Assembly: GCA_005518205.2 (NCBI GenBank)
Contig: RFFC02000017.1
Coordinates: forward strand, 91,875 to 124,619
DNA: 32,745 bases
Direction of reading: 5' to 3'
DNA from: Hormoscilla sp. GUM202
GTDB taxonomy: Bacteria; Cyanobacteriota; Cyanobacteriia; Cyanobacteriales; Desertifilaceae
Each line of letters begins with the position of its first letter. Within the stretch, counting starts at the first letter, position 1. Made by a program: the position numbers and the translations under genes. Under the pieces are notes generated by a model. That model had not been told where the DNA came from and made no database searches. It was given only the letters and a program-made list of their open reading frames with translations. Positions 8,988-15,724 of this stretch are shown piece after piece.

Positions 8988-9143
8988 CGCATCCTGTTGG
9001 GTTTCGCTAGCGAAGTGTTCTCTACCCAACCTACGCAGAGATCTTTTTGATTACTACCACTCTCGCTAGCACCCCCTGTGATAGCATTGATAGATAACAA
9101 ATCCCCAATTCTCCAACTCCTCACTCCCCGGTACTAGCTAGTC

Positions 9144-9776
9144 ATGCCTCAAAACAATAACGATATTTGGACTTTCCTTCATCGGTCTGCGATAATAGTC
9201 ACGATAATCGCAGGCATCATTAGTCCGATTGTGGCGGTATTGACGTTCCTGGAAATTAAACCTTTTCAGACTCAACAGAAGACAACCCTGCCAAGTCCCG
9301 AACAAACTCCCTCCCAACCCAAGAGTGAGACCTTACCTTCAAGTCCCGAACAAACTCCCTCCCAACCCAAGAGTGAGACCTTACCTTCAAGTCCCGAACA
9401 AACTCCCTCCCAACCCAAGAGTGAGACCTTACCTTCAAGTCCCGAACAAACTCCCTCCCAACCCAAGAGTGAGACCTTACCTTCAAGTCCCGAACAAACT
9501 CCCTCCCAACCCAAGAGTGAGACCTTACCTTCAAGTCCCGAACAAACTCCCTCCCAACCCAAGAGTGAGACACCAGAACGACCAACTCAGGATTCTACTC
9601 TCACTCGACCACCCGATCGGACCGCCCCACGGGTTGACCGGAAAAAGGCGATGCTTGTCAAAGCCCTCACTGGCCATTCTTCCGACGTCTTGTCCGTGGC
9701 GATCGCGCCCGATGGCAAGACCTTAGTCAGTGGCAGTTCTGACAAAACTATCAAGATCTGGCAGGCCGGGCCCTAG
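9144..9776 (+). CDS. Membrane-anchored protein with six 16-residue repeats and one WD40 repeat (probably truncated)
   Basis: The protein has 210 residues. One N-terminal transmembrane helix (SAIIVTIIAGIISPIVAVLTF, about residues 15-35) is followed by six copies of a 16-residue unit built on SPEQTPSQPKSETLPS, encoded by nearly perfect 48-bp DNA repeats (about 9290-9570). After a basic, proline-rich stretch comes a single WD40 unit, LTGHSSDVLSVAIAPDGKT...IKIW, and then a stop. Cyanobacterial relatives normally carry several WD40 units to build a propeller, so the gene has probably lost its 3' part. The 53-bp dispersed repeat at 9817 lies just beyond the stop and may mark the breakpoint. Copy number of the 48-bp unit may vary. 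Confidence 0.75.
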   Translation: MPQNNNDIWTFLHRSAIIVTIIAGIISPIVAVLTFLEIKPFQTQQKTTLPSPEQTPSQPKSETLPSSPEQTPSQPKSETLPSSPEQTPSQPKSETLPSSPEQTPSQPKSETLPSSPEQTPSQPKSETLPSSPEQTPSQPKSETPERPTQDSTLTRPPDRTAPRVDRKKAMLVKALTGHSSDVLSVAIAPDGKTLVSGSSDKTIKIWQAGP

Positions 9777-9816
9777 CAAATGTCGGATGCCAGCGTTTGC
9801 CAGTTCGCCGCTTTTG

Positions 9817-9868
9817 CGATCCTATTGTAGGGGAGAAGCATTGCGGCAAGAAAATTTGATACCCACCT
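9817..9868. repeat. Dispersed 53-bp repeat, copy 2
   Basis: It matches 8561-8613 with one visible mismatch. It lies about 40 bp after the stop of the truncated WD40 gene, in the 163-bp gap before xisH. Confidence 0.8.
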
Positions 9869-9939
9869 TGTATCCCTTGTCTACTTCATCTCGCCAATTG
9901 CGCAACGCTTTTGGATTCTATCAAAACCAACTTTAGCAA

Positions 9940-10357
9940 TTGTCTGCAAAAGATATCTTTCACGATACAGCGCGAACTGCTTTGGAAAAAAATGGATGGA
10001 TTATTACGAAAGATCCTCTCTTCTTAAATCTGACTAAACAATTTAAGATTAACATAGATCTGGGATGTGAAAAGTTACTTGCAGCTGAAAATGCCACGCA
10101 GAAAATAGCAGTAGAAGTCAAAAGCTTTGTTGGAAGATCGGCAGTTTCCGAATTTCATATGGCGGTAGGTCAATTTCTGAATCATCGTTTAGCATTAGAA
10201 CTATTGGCATCAGAACGAGTGCTTTATCTAGCTGTACCTGCCGACAGATCAAGATTTCTTTACCGATGAGTTCGTACAAGCAGTTCTGCAACGATATCAA
10301 ATAAAAGTGTTGGTATTTAACGTGCAAAAACAGGAGATTACATTATGGAAAGACTAG
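9940..10357 (+). pseudogene. xisH: XisH-like fdxN-element excision controlling factor, frameshifted
   Basis: From TTG 9940 the frame reads SAKDIFHDTARTALEKNGWIIT...IDLGCEKLLAAE...KIAVEVKSFVG...YLAVPAD, a clear XisH-family sequence with the PD-(D/E)XK-like core (EVKSF). After the codons for VPAD near 10245 the frame breaks and stops at 10269. The missing end (QDFFTDEFVQAVLQRY...QKQEITLWKD) lies in another frame and ends at 10357, overlapping the xisI ATG by 13 nt as usual for this pair. One extra base, or two missing, near 10246-10252 explains the break. XisH and XisI are named from Anabaena fdxN-element excision but are widespread, and their general role is unclear. Confidence 0.85.
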
Positions 10358-10839
10358 ATTATCGGGAGTTGGTTCAGGATCTTATCAGTCAACACGCACG
10401 CGAACAGTCAGACGAACATGGAGAAACAGCAGAAATAGTTTTCAATACAGAACGCGATCGCTATTTATTGTTGTATGTGGGGGGTATTGCTTTAGCGGAT
10501 CTGGATAATGATGGAGATTTGGATGCTTTGGTCACCCATCAATTCGCCCCCGTCTCGATCTACAGGAATGATAGCATGGCTAAATCATGGTTGGGGTTGG
10601 ATTCGATCGGCAATGGTACCACTTGCAATCGAGATGCGATCGGGACTAAGGTAATTATTGACTCCCAAACGGGCCGTCAGTCACGAGAAGTTCGGGAATC
10701 AAATGGCTTTTCCGCCCAGGGCGATCGGCGTTTATTATTTGGATTTGGTCATCAAACCCAAGAGGTACAAGTACAGATATATTGGTGCGGTAATGCTACC
10801 CCTGAAGTTAAGTACCTGACGATCGCTATTATACAATAA
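10345..10839 (+). pseudogene. Chimeric ORF: XisI N-terminus fused to an FG-GAP/ASPIC-UnbV C-terminus
   Basis: Residues 1-46 (MERLDYRELVQDLISQHA...VFNTERDRYLLLYVG) are the start of an XisI protein; full XisI has about 110 residues. From residue about 47 the sequence becomes GIALADLDNDGDLDALVTHQ, an FG-GAP/VCBS-type calcium-binding repeat. GNGTTCNRDAIGTKVIID...REVRESNGFSAQGDRRLLFGFG follows, which is the ASPIC/UnbV domain. The two pieces join in frame with no stop. The most economical reading is a recombination that deleted the end of xisI and the start of a separate FG-GAP gene. Both parents are incomplete, so the 164-residue product is probably not functional. Confidence 0.8.
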
Positions 10840-11161
10840 AACAGTAATCTTTGTAGTGATCTTTGTAGTGATCTTTGTAGTGAGGACTTTAGTCCTCATC
10901 CGATCGGACGCAAAGACTGAAGTCTTTACTACGAACCCCGGACCGCTTAATCATTATGCTATTAGTCTGTTTTAACCGACTTTAGCTATTAGCCTCTGGT
11001 TTGAACCAGAGGCGGGATGACAGCGAAGTGAGGGAATTTATCACACAGAATTGTAGCAACCTTTTTGACAAATTGTACAAAGTATTTACTACGAACCCCG
11101 GAAAGACTGAAGTCTTTACTACGAACCTCACCACGAACGGCCTTTAGCTGACAGGACCATC
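10840..11161. repeat. Gene-free gap with palindromic repeats
   Basis: It holds about three tandem copies of a 12-bp unit (GTAGTGATCTTT, about 10853-10882). Palindromes with 7-bp arms follow at 10882-10897 (GAGGACTTTAGTCCTC) and 10912-10927 (AAAGACTGAAGTCTTT), the latter repeated at 11102-11117 with the same trailing ACTACGAACC. A 10-bp-arm hairpin lies at 10992-11013 (GCCTCTGGTT/AACCAGAGGC). The stretch after that hairpin (GGCGGG, then TGACARCGAAG) recurs near 18713-18740. Confidence 0.75.
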
Positions 11162-11596
11162 ATGACAACATCTGCACATACCGTCATAAAATCTATCTAT
11201 GCAGCAATTAACTGTCGGGATGTTCCCGCCGCCATGCAGTTCGTAGATGATGAATGTATCTATCAGGATCTTAACTTTCCTCAGCCTTTTCAGGGAAAAC
11301 AGGCCGTGGAACAACTTTTTACCGAATCTTGTCACAATGTCCCAGATGATTTACAATTTGTTATAGACGAGATTACTACAGGCGATCGCCTTGCAGTTGG
11401 TGTCCTCTGGCATGTTGAACTTGGTGGCATTCCCTTTCCTAACGGACGGGGAGTCAGTTTCTATCGTCTGTCTGAAGTAACCGGAAAATTAGTCTTTGCC
11501 CGGGACATAGTTGAACCCCCCATTAAACCAGGTAAAGCGGCATTCTTCATCATTCGCTTGGTGACTCCGCTGGTACGGCGACTGTTGAAGCAGTAG
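11162..11596 (+). CDS. SnoaL-like / NTF2-fold protein
   Basis: The protein has 144 residues. The sequence SIYAAINCRDVPAAMQFVDDECIYQDLNFPQPFQGKQAVEQLF is the usual opening of NTF2-like (SnoaL-type) small proteins. GDRLAVGVLWHVELGGIPFPNGRGVSFYRL and a C-terminal DIVEPP segment follow, as in cyanobacterial and plastid members. The fold makes a conical cavity used for ligand binding or isomerase and cyclase activity. The actual ligand is unknown. The C-terminus KPGKAAFFIIRLVTPLVRRLLKQ is hydrophobic and basic and may touch a membrane. It is the one apparently intact gene in a degraded stretch. Confidence 0.85.
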   Translation: MTTSAHTVIKSIYAAINCRDVPAAMQFVDDECIYQDLNFPQPFQGKQAVEQLFTESCHNVPDDLQFVIDEITTGDRLAVGVLWHVELGGIPFPNGRGVSFYRLSEVTGKLVFARDIVEPPIKPGKAAFFIIRLVTPLVRRLLKQ

Positions 11597-11609
11597 AGAA
11601 ATAAAAATT

Positions 11610-11900
11610 ATGGCATTGACGGGTGCATCTCACGAGGGGCGCGTTTGGGTGCCCGTTAGCGGCTTTCAAAGCTTTTGCGTCTGGGTCATCAACCACAACC
11701 ACATGCATTTGTCAATCTTCAAACAGCAGTGGGCCAACCTACTCTTAAATATCGCCCTTACTCTCCCTAGGGAATATAGTGCCACCGAAATTGTCATCGC
11801 CCATAATTACAATCATCACGTTTATCACGTTTATCACGGCAACAAAAAAGACTGGATGGGACCGGAGTTTGCAGGTCGGGGCATTGGCATCCTGAGATAA
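11610..11900 (+). pseudogene. Membrane fatty acid desaturase fragment
   Basis: From about 11685 the frame reads VINHNHMHLSIFKQQWANLLLN...TEIVIAHNYNHHVYH, with two histidine boxes (HNHMH and HNYNHH) of the membrane fatty-acid desaturase superfamily. A tandem 9-bp CACGTTTAT repeat after the second box adds VYH. Only about 70 family residues remain of the usual 250-350. The left edge is the GGGTGCATCTCA motif at 11621-11632, so the N-terminal part was probably replaced by an element. The right edge ends in an early stop. Confidence 0.65.
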
Positions 11901-12013
11901 TACTAATAGTCAGGGTAATGTTCAGTCCCTGGGGGGAGATAATTGGTCTCGTTTGTTAGGCATTTTAGGTGAACGATTAACGATTAAACATGATTTGCTC
12001 TTGCCAAAACGGG

Positions 12014-12749
12014 ATGATTACTCCAGATGGGGAATCATACGACCCCGGATCTGATAATATTGAATCAGTCGGTAGTTTAGATTTGGCAGTGGTAAAGTTT
12101 ATCAGCAATAAGAGAATCAAGTCGGCAGGTTGGGAGACTCGAAGCCAATAGACATTGGCAAAATAGTTTACGTCGCCGGGGCCCCCCATCCGATCTGAGG
12201 ATCGTTGACATGGAACGTACCATCAGGATAAGTGAGGGAAAAATAATCGGTAGGGCTTCACGAGCTTCGGAAGGCTATACTTTAATTTATGATAATACTA
12301 CGCGCGGGGGCATGAGTGGCGGTCCCATCCTGAATACCGATGGGGAGATTATTGGCATTCACGGTAAGGGGGATCTCAAAGATGGGAGTAAAGAAAATTA
12401 TGGCATTCCCATTGAGAAGTTTTACGAAGCCCGAGGGTCAAGCTTTGGGAAAAGACGAAGTCCGCCAAAGAGAACGGATGACGAAGATGATTCGATATTA
12501 TTGGGTGGTTTAGCTATTTTGGGAGGAGGTGCGGGACTTTTGTCCCTGGGTTATCTCTTCGGTTCTCATGCCCAGGGCAAAAGAGAATATTTTGTCGAAA
12601 TCTTAAGGAATAGTGGGATCTTAAAGAAAGGGATAATGCTGGAAATGGTCTCTATTCCTGGTGGCAGTTTCTTGATGGGTTCGCCGGAAAGTGAGGAAGG
12701 ACGATGGGATAGAGAAAGTCGAGTTGGAACAGGTGCGGCAGGTAGCTGA
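12014..12749 (+). pseudogene. Trypsin-like protease / formylglycine-generating-enzyme-like remnant
   Basis: The piece at 12014-12151 reads ITPDGESYD...SLDLAVVKF, matching the segment carrying the catalytic Asp of trypsin-like proteases. A frame break follows, after which DIGKIVYVAGAPHP is recognisable in another frame. The ORF from 12210 has EGKIIGRAS...TTRGGMSGGPILNTDGEIIGIHG, the segment with the catalytic serine (GMSGGP). A glycine-rich transmembrane helix (about residues 95-118) and the opening of an FGE/SUMF1 domain (LEMVSIPGGSFLMGSPESEEG) come next, then a stop. Protease-FGE fusions occur in cyanobacteria. Here the His region is missing, the frame is broken and the FGE domain is cut to about 25 residues. 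Confidence 0.75.
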
Positions 12750-12995
12750 ACCAGAAACACCATTACAGTCCCTCTAAGCGGAACAGGAACATCTCAATTT
12801 TGCGATCTAGCCCGCGCGGGTGTGGTCAAAACCAGTTGGTAAAAAAATATCACACTCGCGAATGGTGGGCAGTGCCCACTCTACTAATGCAACGACTCTT
12901 GACCACACCCAGCCCGCGCAGGCGGGCTTTGTAAGCCTAGCCCCACCCTAAAGGGTGAGGGCGGCGGTGACCCAGCGCTGCCACCCAATTTTAAG
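12750..12995. repeat. Interspersed repeat (inverted copy) and palindromes between convergent genes
   Basis: From 12821 to about 12895 lies the inverted copy of the ACCAACTGG/ATTTTTTTACC repeat seen at 8918 and 31710. Then come a GC hairpin, AGCCCGC GCAG GCGGGCT (about 12912-12929), and CACCCT AA AGGGTG near 12944-12957. These follow crtD on the minus strand and may work as terminator hairpins, although no T tract follows. Confidence 0.65.
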
Positions 12996-14504
12996 TTAAA
13001 AATCGATTTGTCGCACTACTGTTAAAGCAGAATAGCTTACCCCCGCAGTCCCTTCTCCGGGATGTGTAGAATCTCCTACTAGCCAAACATTCTCGATCGG
13101 GGTACGATTGGCAAATCCAAAGGGACCAAAAGTTGACAGTCGCTGACCGATACCCCCCACTACCCCCAAGTCCCGGCCAGTATAACGGGCAAATGTGCGC
13201 GGTGTTGCTGCTTCCGTGAGGATAATTGTCTCTGGTGTTAAATTAAAATATTGGCCCAGACGGGCGATCGCCTCTCGAGTATACAACTGCTTCATCTCTT
13301 CATAATCGCGATCGTGCCACCAAGCCCCCGCCTCAGTAAAGGAAGAAGCGATAATAGTTGCTTTCCCGAACGGCGCCCGTCCGTCTCCGGGATGACTGAC
13401 GGAAACGAACAGGGAATTATTTTCTCCAATGGGACCGTCATAGTCATAGAGAAACTGCAGATGGGGCAGACATCCTTCTGGAATGGCACTGCAATCGACC
13501 CCTAAATATAGCACAAAAGCACCCGATGGGGTAGGCAGTTTATCCACTCGCCTCTTGTACCCGGGCAATGTCTCATTTCCTAATAAGTTTACCAGGTTTT
13601 GCACCGTAACATTGGCAATCACTATGTCCGCAGGTTCTCGCCAAAATTCTCCCGTTTTCTGGTTTTTAATCCCTACCCCTGTGGCCTTTTCCCCTGACAT
13701 TTCAATCCTTTCTACCGTATGGCACATTAACAGCTTACCCCCATCTCGTTCCAGGGCGCCTACTAAGCGATCGCTCAACACCTGCATACTCCCCAACAGA
13801 TGATACAATCCTTGGGGTGTTTGAGATACAGCCAAGGCCGTCGCCGCATATAGCAATGCCGTTTCTTCTGCATCTACTTGGGAATAAAGCTTCAACTGCA
13901 TATCCAGAAATGTTCTGAGTCGTAAACGATCGGATAACCCATAGATCCGCAAAGCATCCCCCACTGTCATGAAGGTAAAAGGCACCGTAATTAATGTATC
14001 GGGACGTACCGCTTTGAGCAATTGTCCCAGATCCCAAATATTGCGCGGCGGTAACACGGGGTCTCGGCCCTGAAACCGCCAGCAAGCCTCAAATAACCTT
14101 GCTAACAACTGCCAAAAAGGTTCGCTACCGGGAAACTGTCCCTGGCGTTCTGCTTGCCATTTTTCCCGATCGCGCCAGACATTAATAGGTGTTGTTTCCC
14201 CAGGTAAGAATACAGCACAGGCTGGGTCGCAGGGGATCCCAGGGGGGATATCTATTTCTAACTCATCGAAGATGCGTTTGTGAATGCCACCCGGTTCCAA
14301 ACCCGCCACCTGGGTCGCCCCCACATCAAAAGTAAACCCCTGACGTTTGAAAGTCGAAGCACATCCCCCAGGGACGATCGCCTGGTCGAGGACCAAGACT
14401 GGGTAGCCCCGATGGGCCAAGAGGGCGGCAGCTGTCAAGCCACCAATACCAGCACCGATGACGACTATCCGGGGTTTACTGCTGTCTGTCTGCTTGTGAG
14501 GCAT
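12996..14504 (-). CDS. crtD: C-3',4' carotenoid desaturase CrtD
   Basis: The protein has 502 residues, full length for the family. The FAD-binding Rossmann motif is VIGAGIGGLTAAALLAHRG (about 15-33). PGGCASTFKRQGFTFDVGATQVAGLEPGG, typical of cyanobacterial CrtD rather than of CrtISO/CrtH, follows. The C-terminal FAD contact is NVWLVGDSTHPGEGTAGVSYSA. In cyanobacteria CrtD introduces the 3',4' double bond needed for myxol glycosides (myxoxanthophyll); it is membrane-associated. The start ATG at 14502-14504 gives the standard N-terminus. No other carotenoid gene is adjacent. The downstream gene on the same strand is a broken membrane-protein gene on its 5' side. Confidence 0.88.
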   Translation of the reverse strand: MPHKQTDSSKPRIVVIGAGIGGLTAAALLAHRGYPVLVLDQAIVPGGCASTFKRQGFTFDVGATQVAGLEPGGIHKRIFDELEIDIPPGIPCDPACAVFLPGETTPINVWRDREKWQAERQGQFPGSEPFWQLLARLFEACWRFQGRDPVLPPRNIWDLGQLLKAVRPDTLITVPFTFMTVGDALRIYGLSDRLRLRTFLDMQLKLYSQVDAEETALLYAATALAVSQTPQGLYHLLGSMQVLSDRLVGALERDGGKLLMCHTVERIEMSGEKATGVGIKNQKTGEFWREPADIVIANVTVQNLVNLLGNETLPGYKRRVDKLPTPSGAFVLYLGVDCSAIPEGCLPHLQFLYDYDGPIGENNSLFVSVSHPGDGRAPFGKATIIASSFTEAGAWWHDRDYEEMKQLYTREAIARLGQYFNLTPETIILTEAATPRTFARYTGRDLGVVGGIGQRLSTFGPFGFANRTPIENVWLVGDSTHPGEGTAGVSYSALTVVRQIDF

Positions 14505-14530
14505 AAGGATATTCTTTGATTAAATTACGC

Positions 14531-15273
14531 TTACAATTTAGATTCCACTACCCAGGAACCTGCCAACAATAACATGTAAACTATCACCCCGGCAACAAAC
14601 CAACGAAAACTGGTATTTTCTGGTGACTGCAGTTCTTCTGTGAAAATATTGAACAGCAGCATTCCCGCCAGAATTGCGATCGTAATATCTGATAATAACT
14701 CGTTAGGCGTTCCCATGCCAATATCTATGATGGCAGCAGCTACCACAACTGCTATTAACACGTAGCGTCCCCAAGATTTAAATTTACCCGACTTTTCCCC
14801 GAGAGAATTGTCACTTGATAAGATGTGTAAGCTGTGATGCATTTAAATTGCATAGGCAAAAATGGCCGTTATAGCTGAAACGCTCTCCTGTCGTGTCCAG
14901 AGACACCCACCCACCCATGTGGGTGGGTGGGTGCTCTCGGACACGAGTCGTGGGTTGCCTCGATTTTCCCCTCAGCCCCAACATGCAGTTTAGATGCGCG
15001 ACAGCTTAAACCCATTGCTACCACATAGAGAATCGCAAATGGTAAACTCTCCTTAAACTGACTTGGCGTTGCATAGACGAGCAGAAAATTGTACAAACTC
15101 GCAAAAAATAGCTGAATGTAGAAAATCCAAGTTTCCTGCTGCCCGCTGCTGTATTTCCATGTAAAACGCTGCATCCCATAGAACACCAGGAACCCCATTA
15201 ATGAGAGAAAGTGAATTGGTATTATCAAATTACGATCGCCTTTTTCTAATTCTGACAATAGGTGAATAAACAC
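14531..15273 (-). pseudogene. Integral membrane protein gene split by a MITE and truncated at its 5' end
   Basis: Two frames belong to one protein. The first half (from GTG 15273) ends ...FAILYVVAMGL before the element. The second resumes with HILSSDNSLGEKSGKFKSWGRYVLI. Deleting 14830-15006 plus one TA gives 188 codons in frame (187 residues) with six or so transmembrane helices, resembling a cyanobacterial hypothetical membrane protein family. Upstream the frame also reads IAY before VFIHLL but hits a stop at the GGGTGCATCTCA motif (15283-15294), so the N-terminal helices appear to be missing too. Function is unknown. Confidence 0.75.
14830..15006. mobile_element. 177-bp MITE with imperfect 25-bp terminal inverted repeats and TA duplication
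   Basis: The left end reads AGCTGTGATGCATTTAAATT and the complement of the right end reads AGCTGTCGCGCATCTAAACT. They match at 20 of 25 positions. TA flanks both ends (14828-14829 and 15007-15008), and excision with one TA restores the host reading frame exactly. TA duplication points to the IS630/Tc1/mariner transposase group. The core holds a GC-rich hairpin (14891-14947) with runs of CCCA/TGGG, whose outer arms recur near 765-797. It has no transposase ORF. Confidence 0.85.
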
Positions 15274-15469
15274 GTAGGCGATGGGTGCATCTCAGGCAAT
15301 GAGTATATTTACTCATCGCATTGTACCCTAGGCGATCGCCATTACGCCGCTGAAAGAACCCGCCATCCGTTCGGTTTTGTAGATCAACTTGTGAATGCGA
15401 TCGTACCCGAAATGAATCGCGACAAAAACATCCCTGTCGTCAGCGCCAAAAGTACCGAAATATTATATC

Positions 15470-15688
15470 ATGTCGGCTAAGGATGGTAGCGGCAGTCTCT
15501 CGATTGAGAGTGAGAAACAAATCATAGCATATCAGTTGAAATTTCAGCATCGGAGCTATTTATATCACATTTATCGAGATGGAGTGCGCCCGGAAACTAT
15601 CAATGCTTACCTGGAAGTTACTCATCCCAATGGCAAAACCTATGCTGAGGCTTTGCTGGATCTTTATGAATACAATTATCAGCGTTAA
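15470..15688 (+). CDS. Small hypothetical protein
   Basis: The protein has 72 residues. I do not recognise it. The second half (YHIYRDGVRPETINAYLEVTHPNGKTYAEALLDLYEYNY) looks like real protein with regular hydrophobic spacing. The first ~20 residues are Ser-rich and may not be native. It lies between the broken membrane-protein gene and the glycosyltransferase on the other strand, with a 36-bp gap to the latter, and could be a fragment. No ribosome-binding site is obvious. Confidence 0.4.
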   Translation: MSAKDGSGSLSIESEKQIIAYQLKFQHRSYLYHIYRDGVRPETINAYLEVTHPNGKTYAEALLDLYEYNYQR

Positions 15689-15724
15689 GTAACTTGTAAA
15701 GCGGATAACCTGGGGAAAGAAAAG

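Larger units (their letters stand above)
7982..9143. other. Gene-free repeat-rich gap of about 1.1 kb
   Basis: No credible gene is present. From left to right it holds a GGGTGCATCTCA end motif (8098-8109), a 21-bp tandem array (8191-8428), a 53-bp repeat also found at 9817 (8561-8613), a tandem duplication of about 100 bp (8616-8820), two short palindromes (8843-8885) and an interspersed repeat with the core ATTTTTTTACCAACTGG (8918-8987). Long frames through the array exist on both strands only because 21 is a multiple of three. Confidence 0.75.

Noticed and set aside
9256-9726. Repetitive frames in other frames and on the minus strand
   Set aside because: Shadows of the 48-bp repeat in the gene at 9144-9776.
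12996-14504. CrtISO (CrtH) as the identity of the desaturase
   Set aside because: The segment PGGCASTFKRQGFTFDVGATQVAG and the C-terminal block fit CrtD; CrtISO has a different N-terminal block (PGGSAGYFEREGY type).
15262-15480. 72-residue plus-strand frame
   Set aside because: It crosses the GGGTGCATCTCA element end and the antisense end of the membrane-protein gene; no family features.
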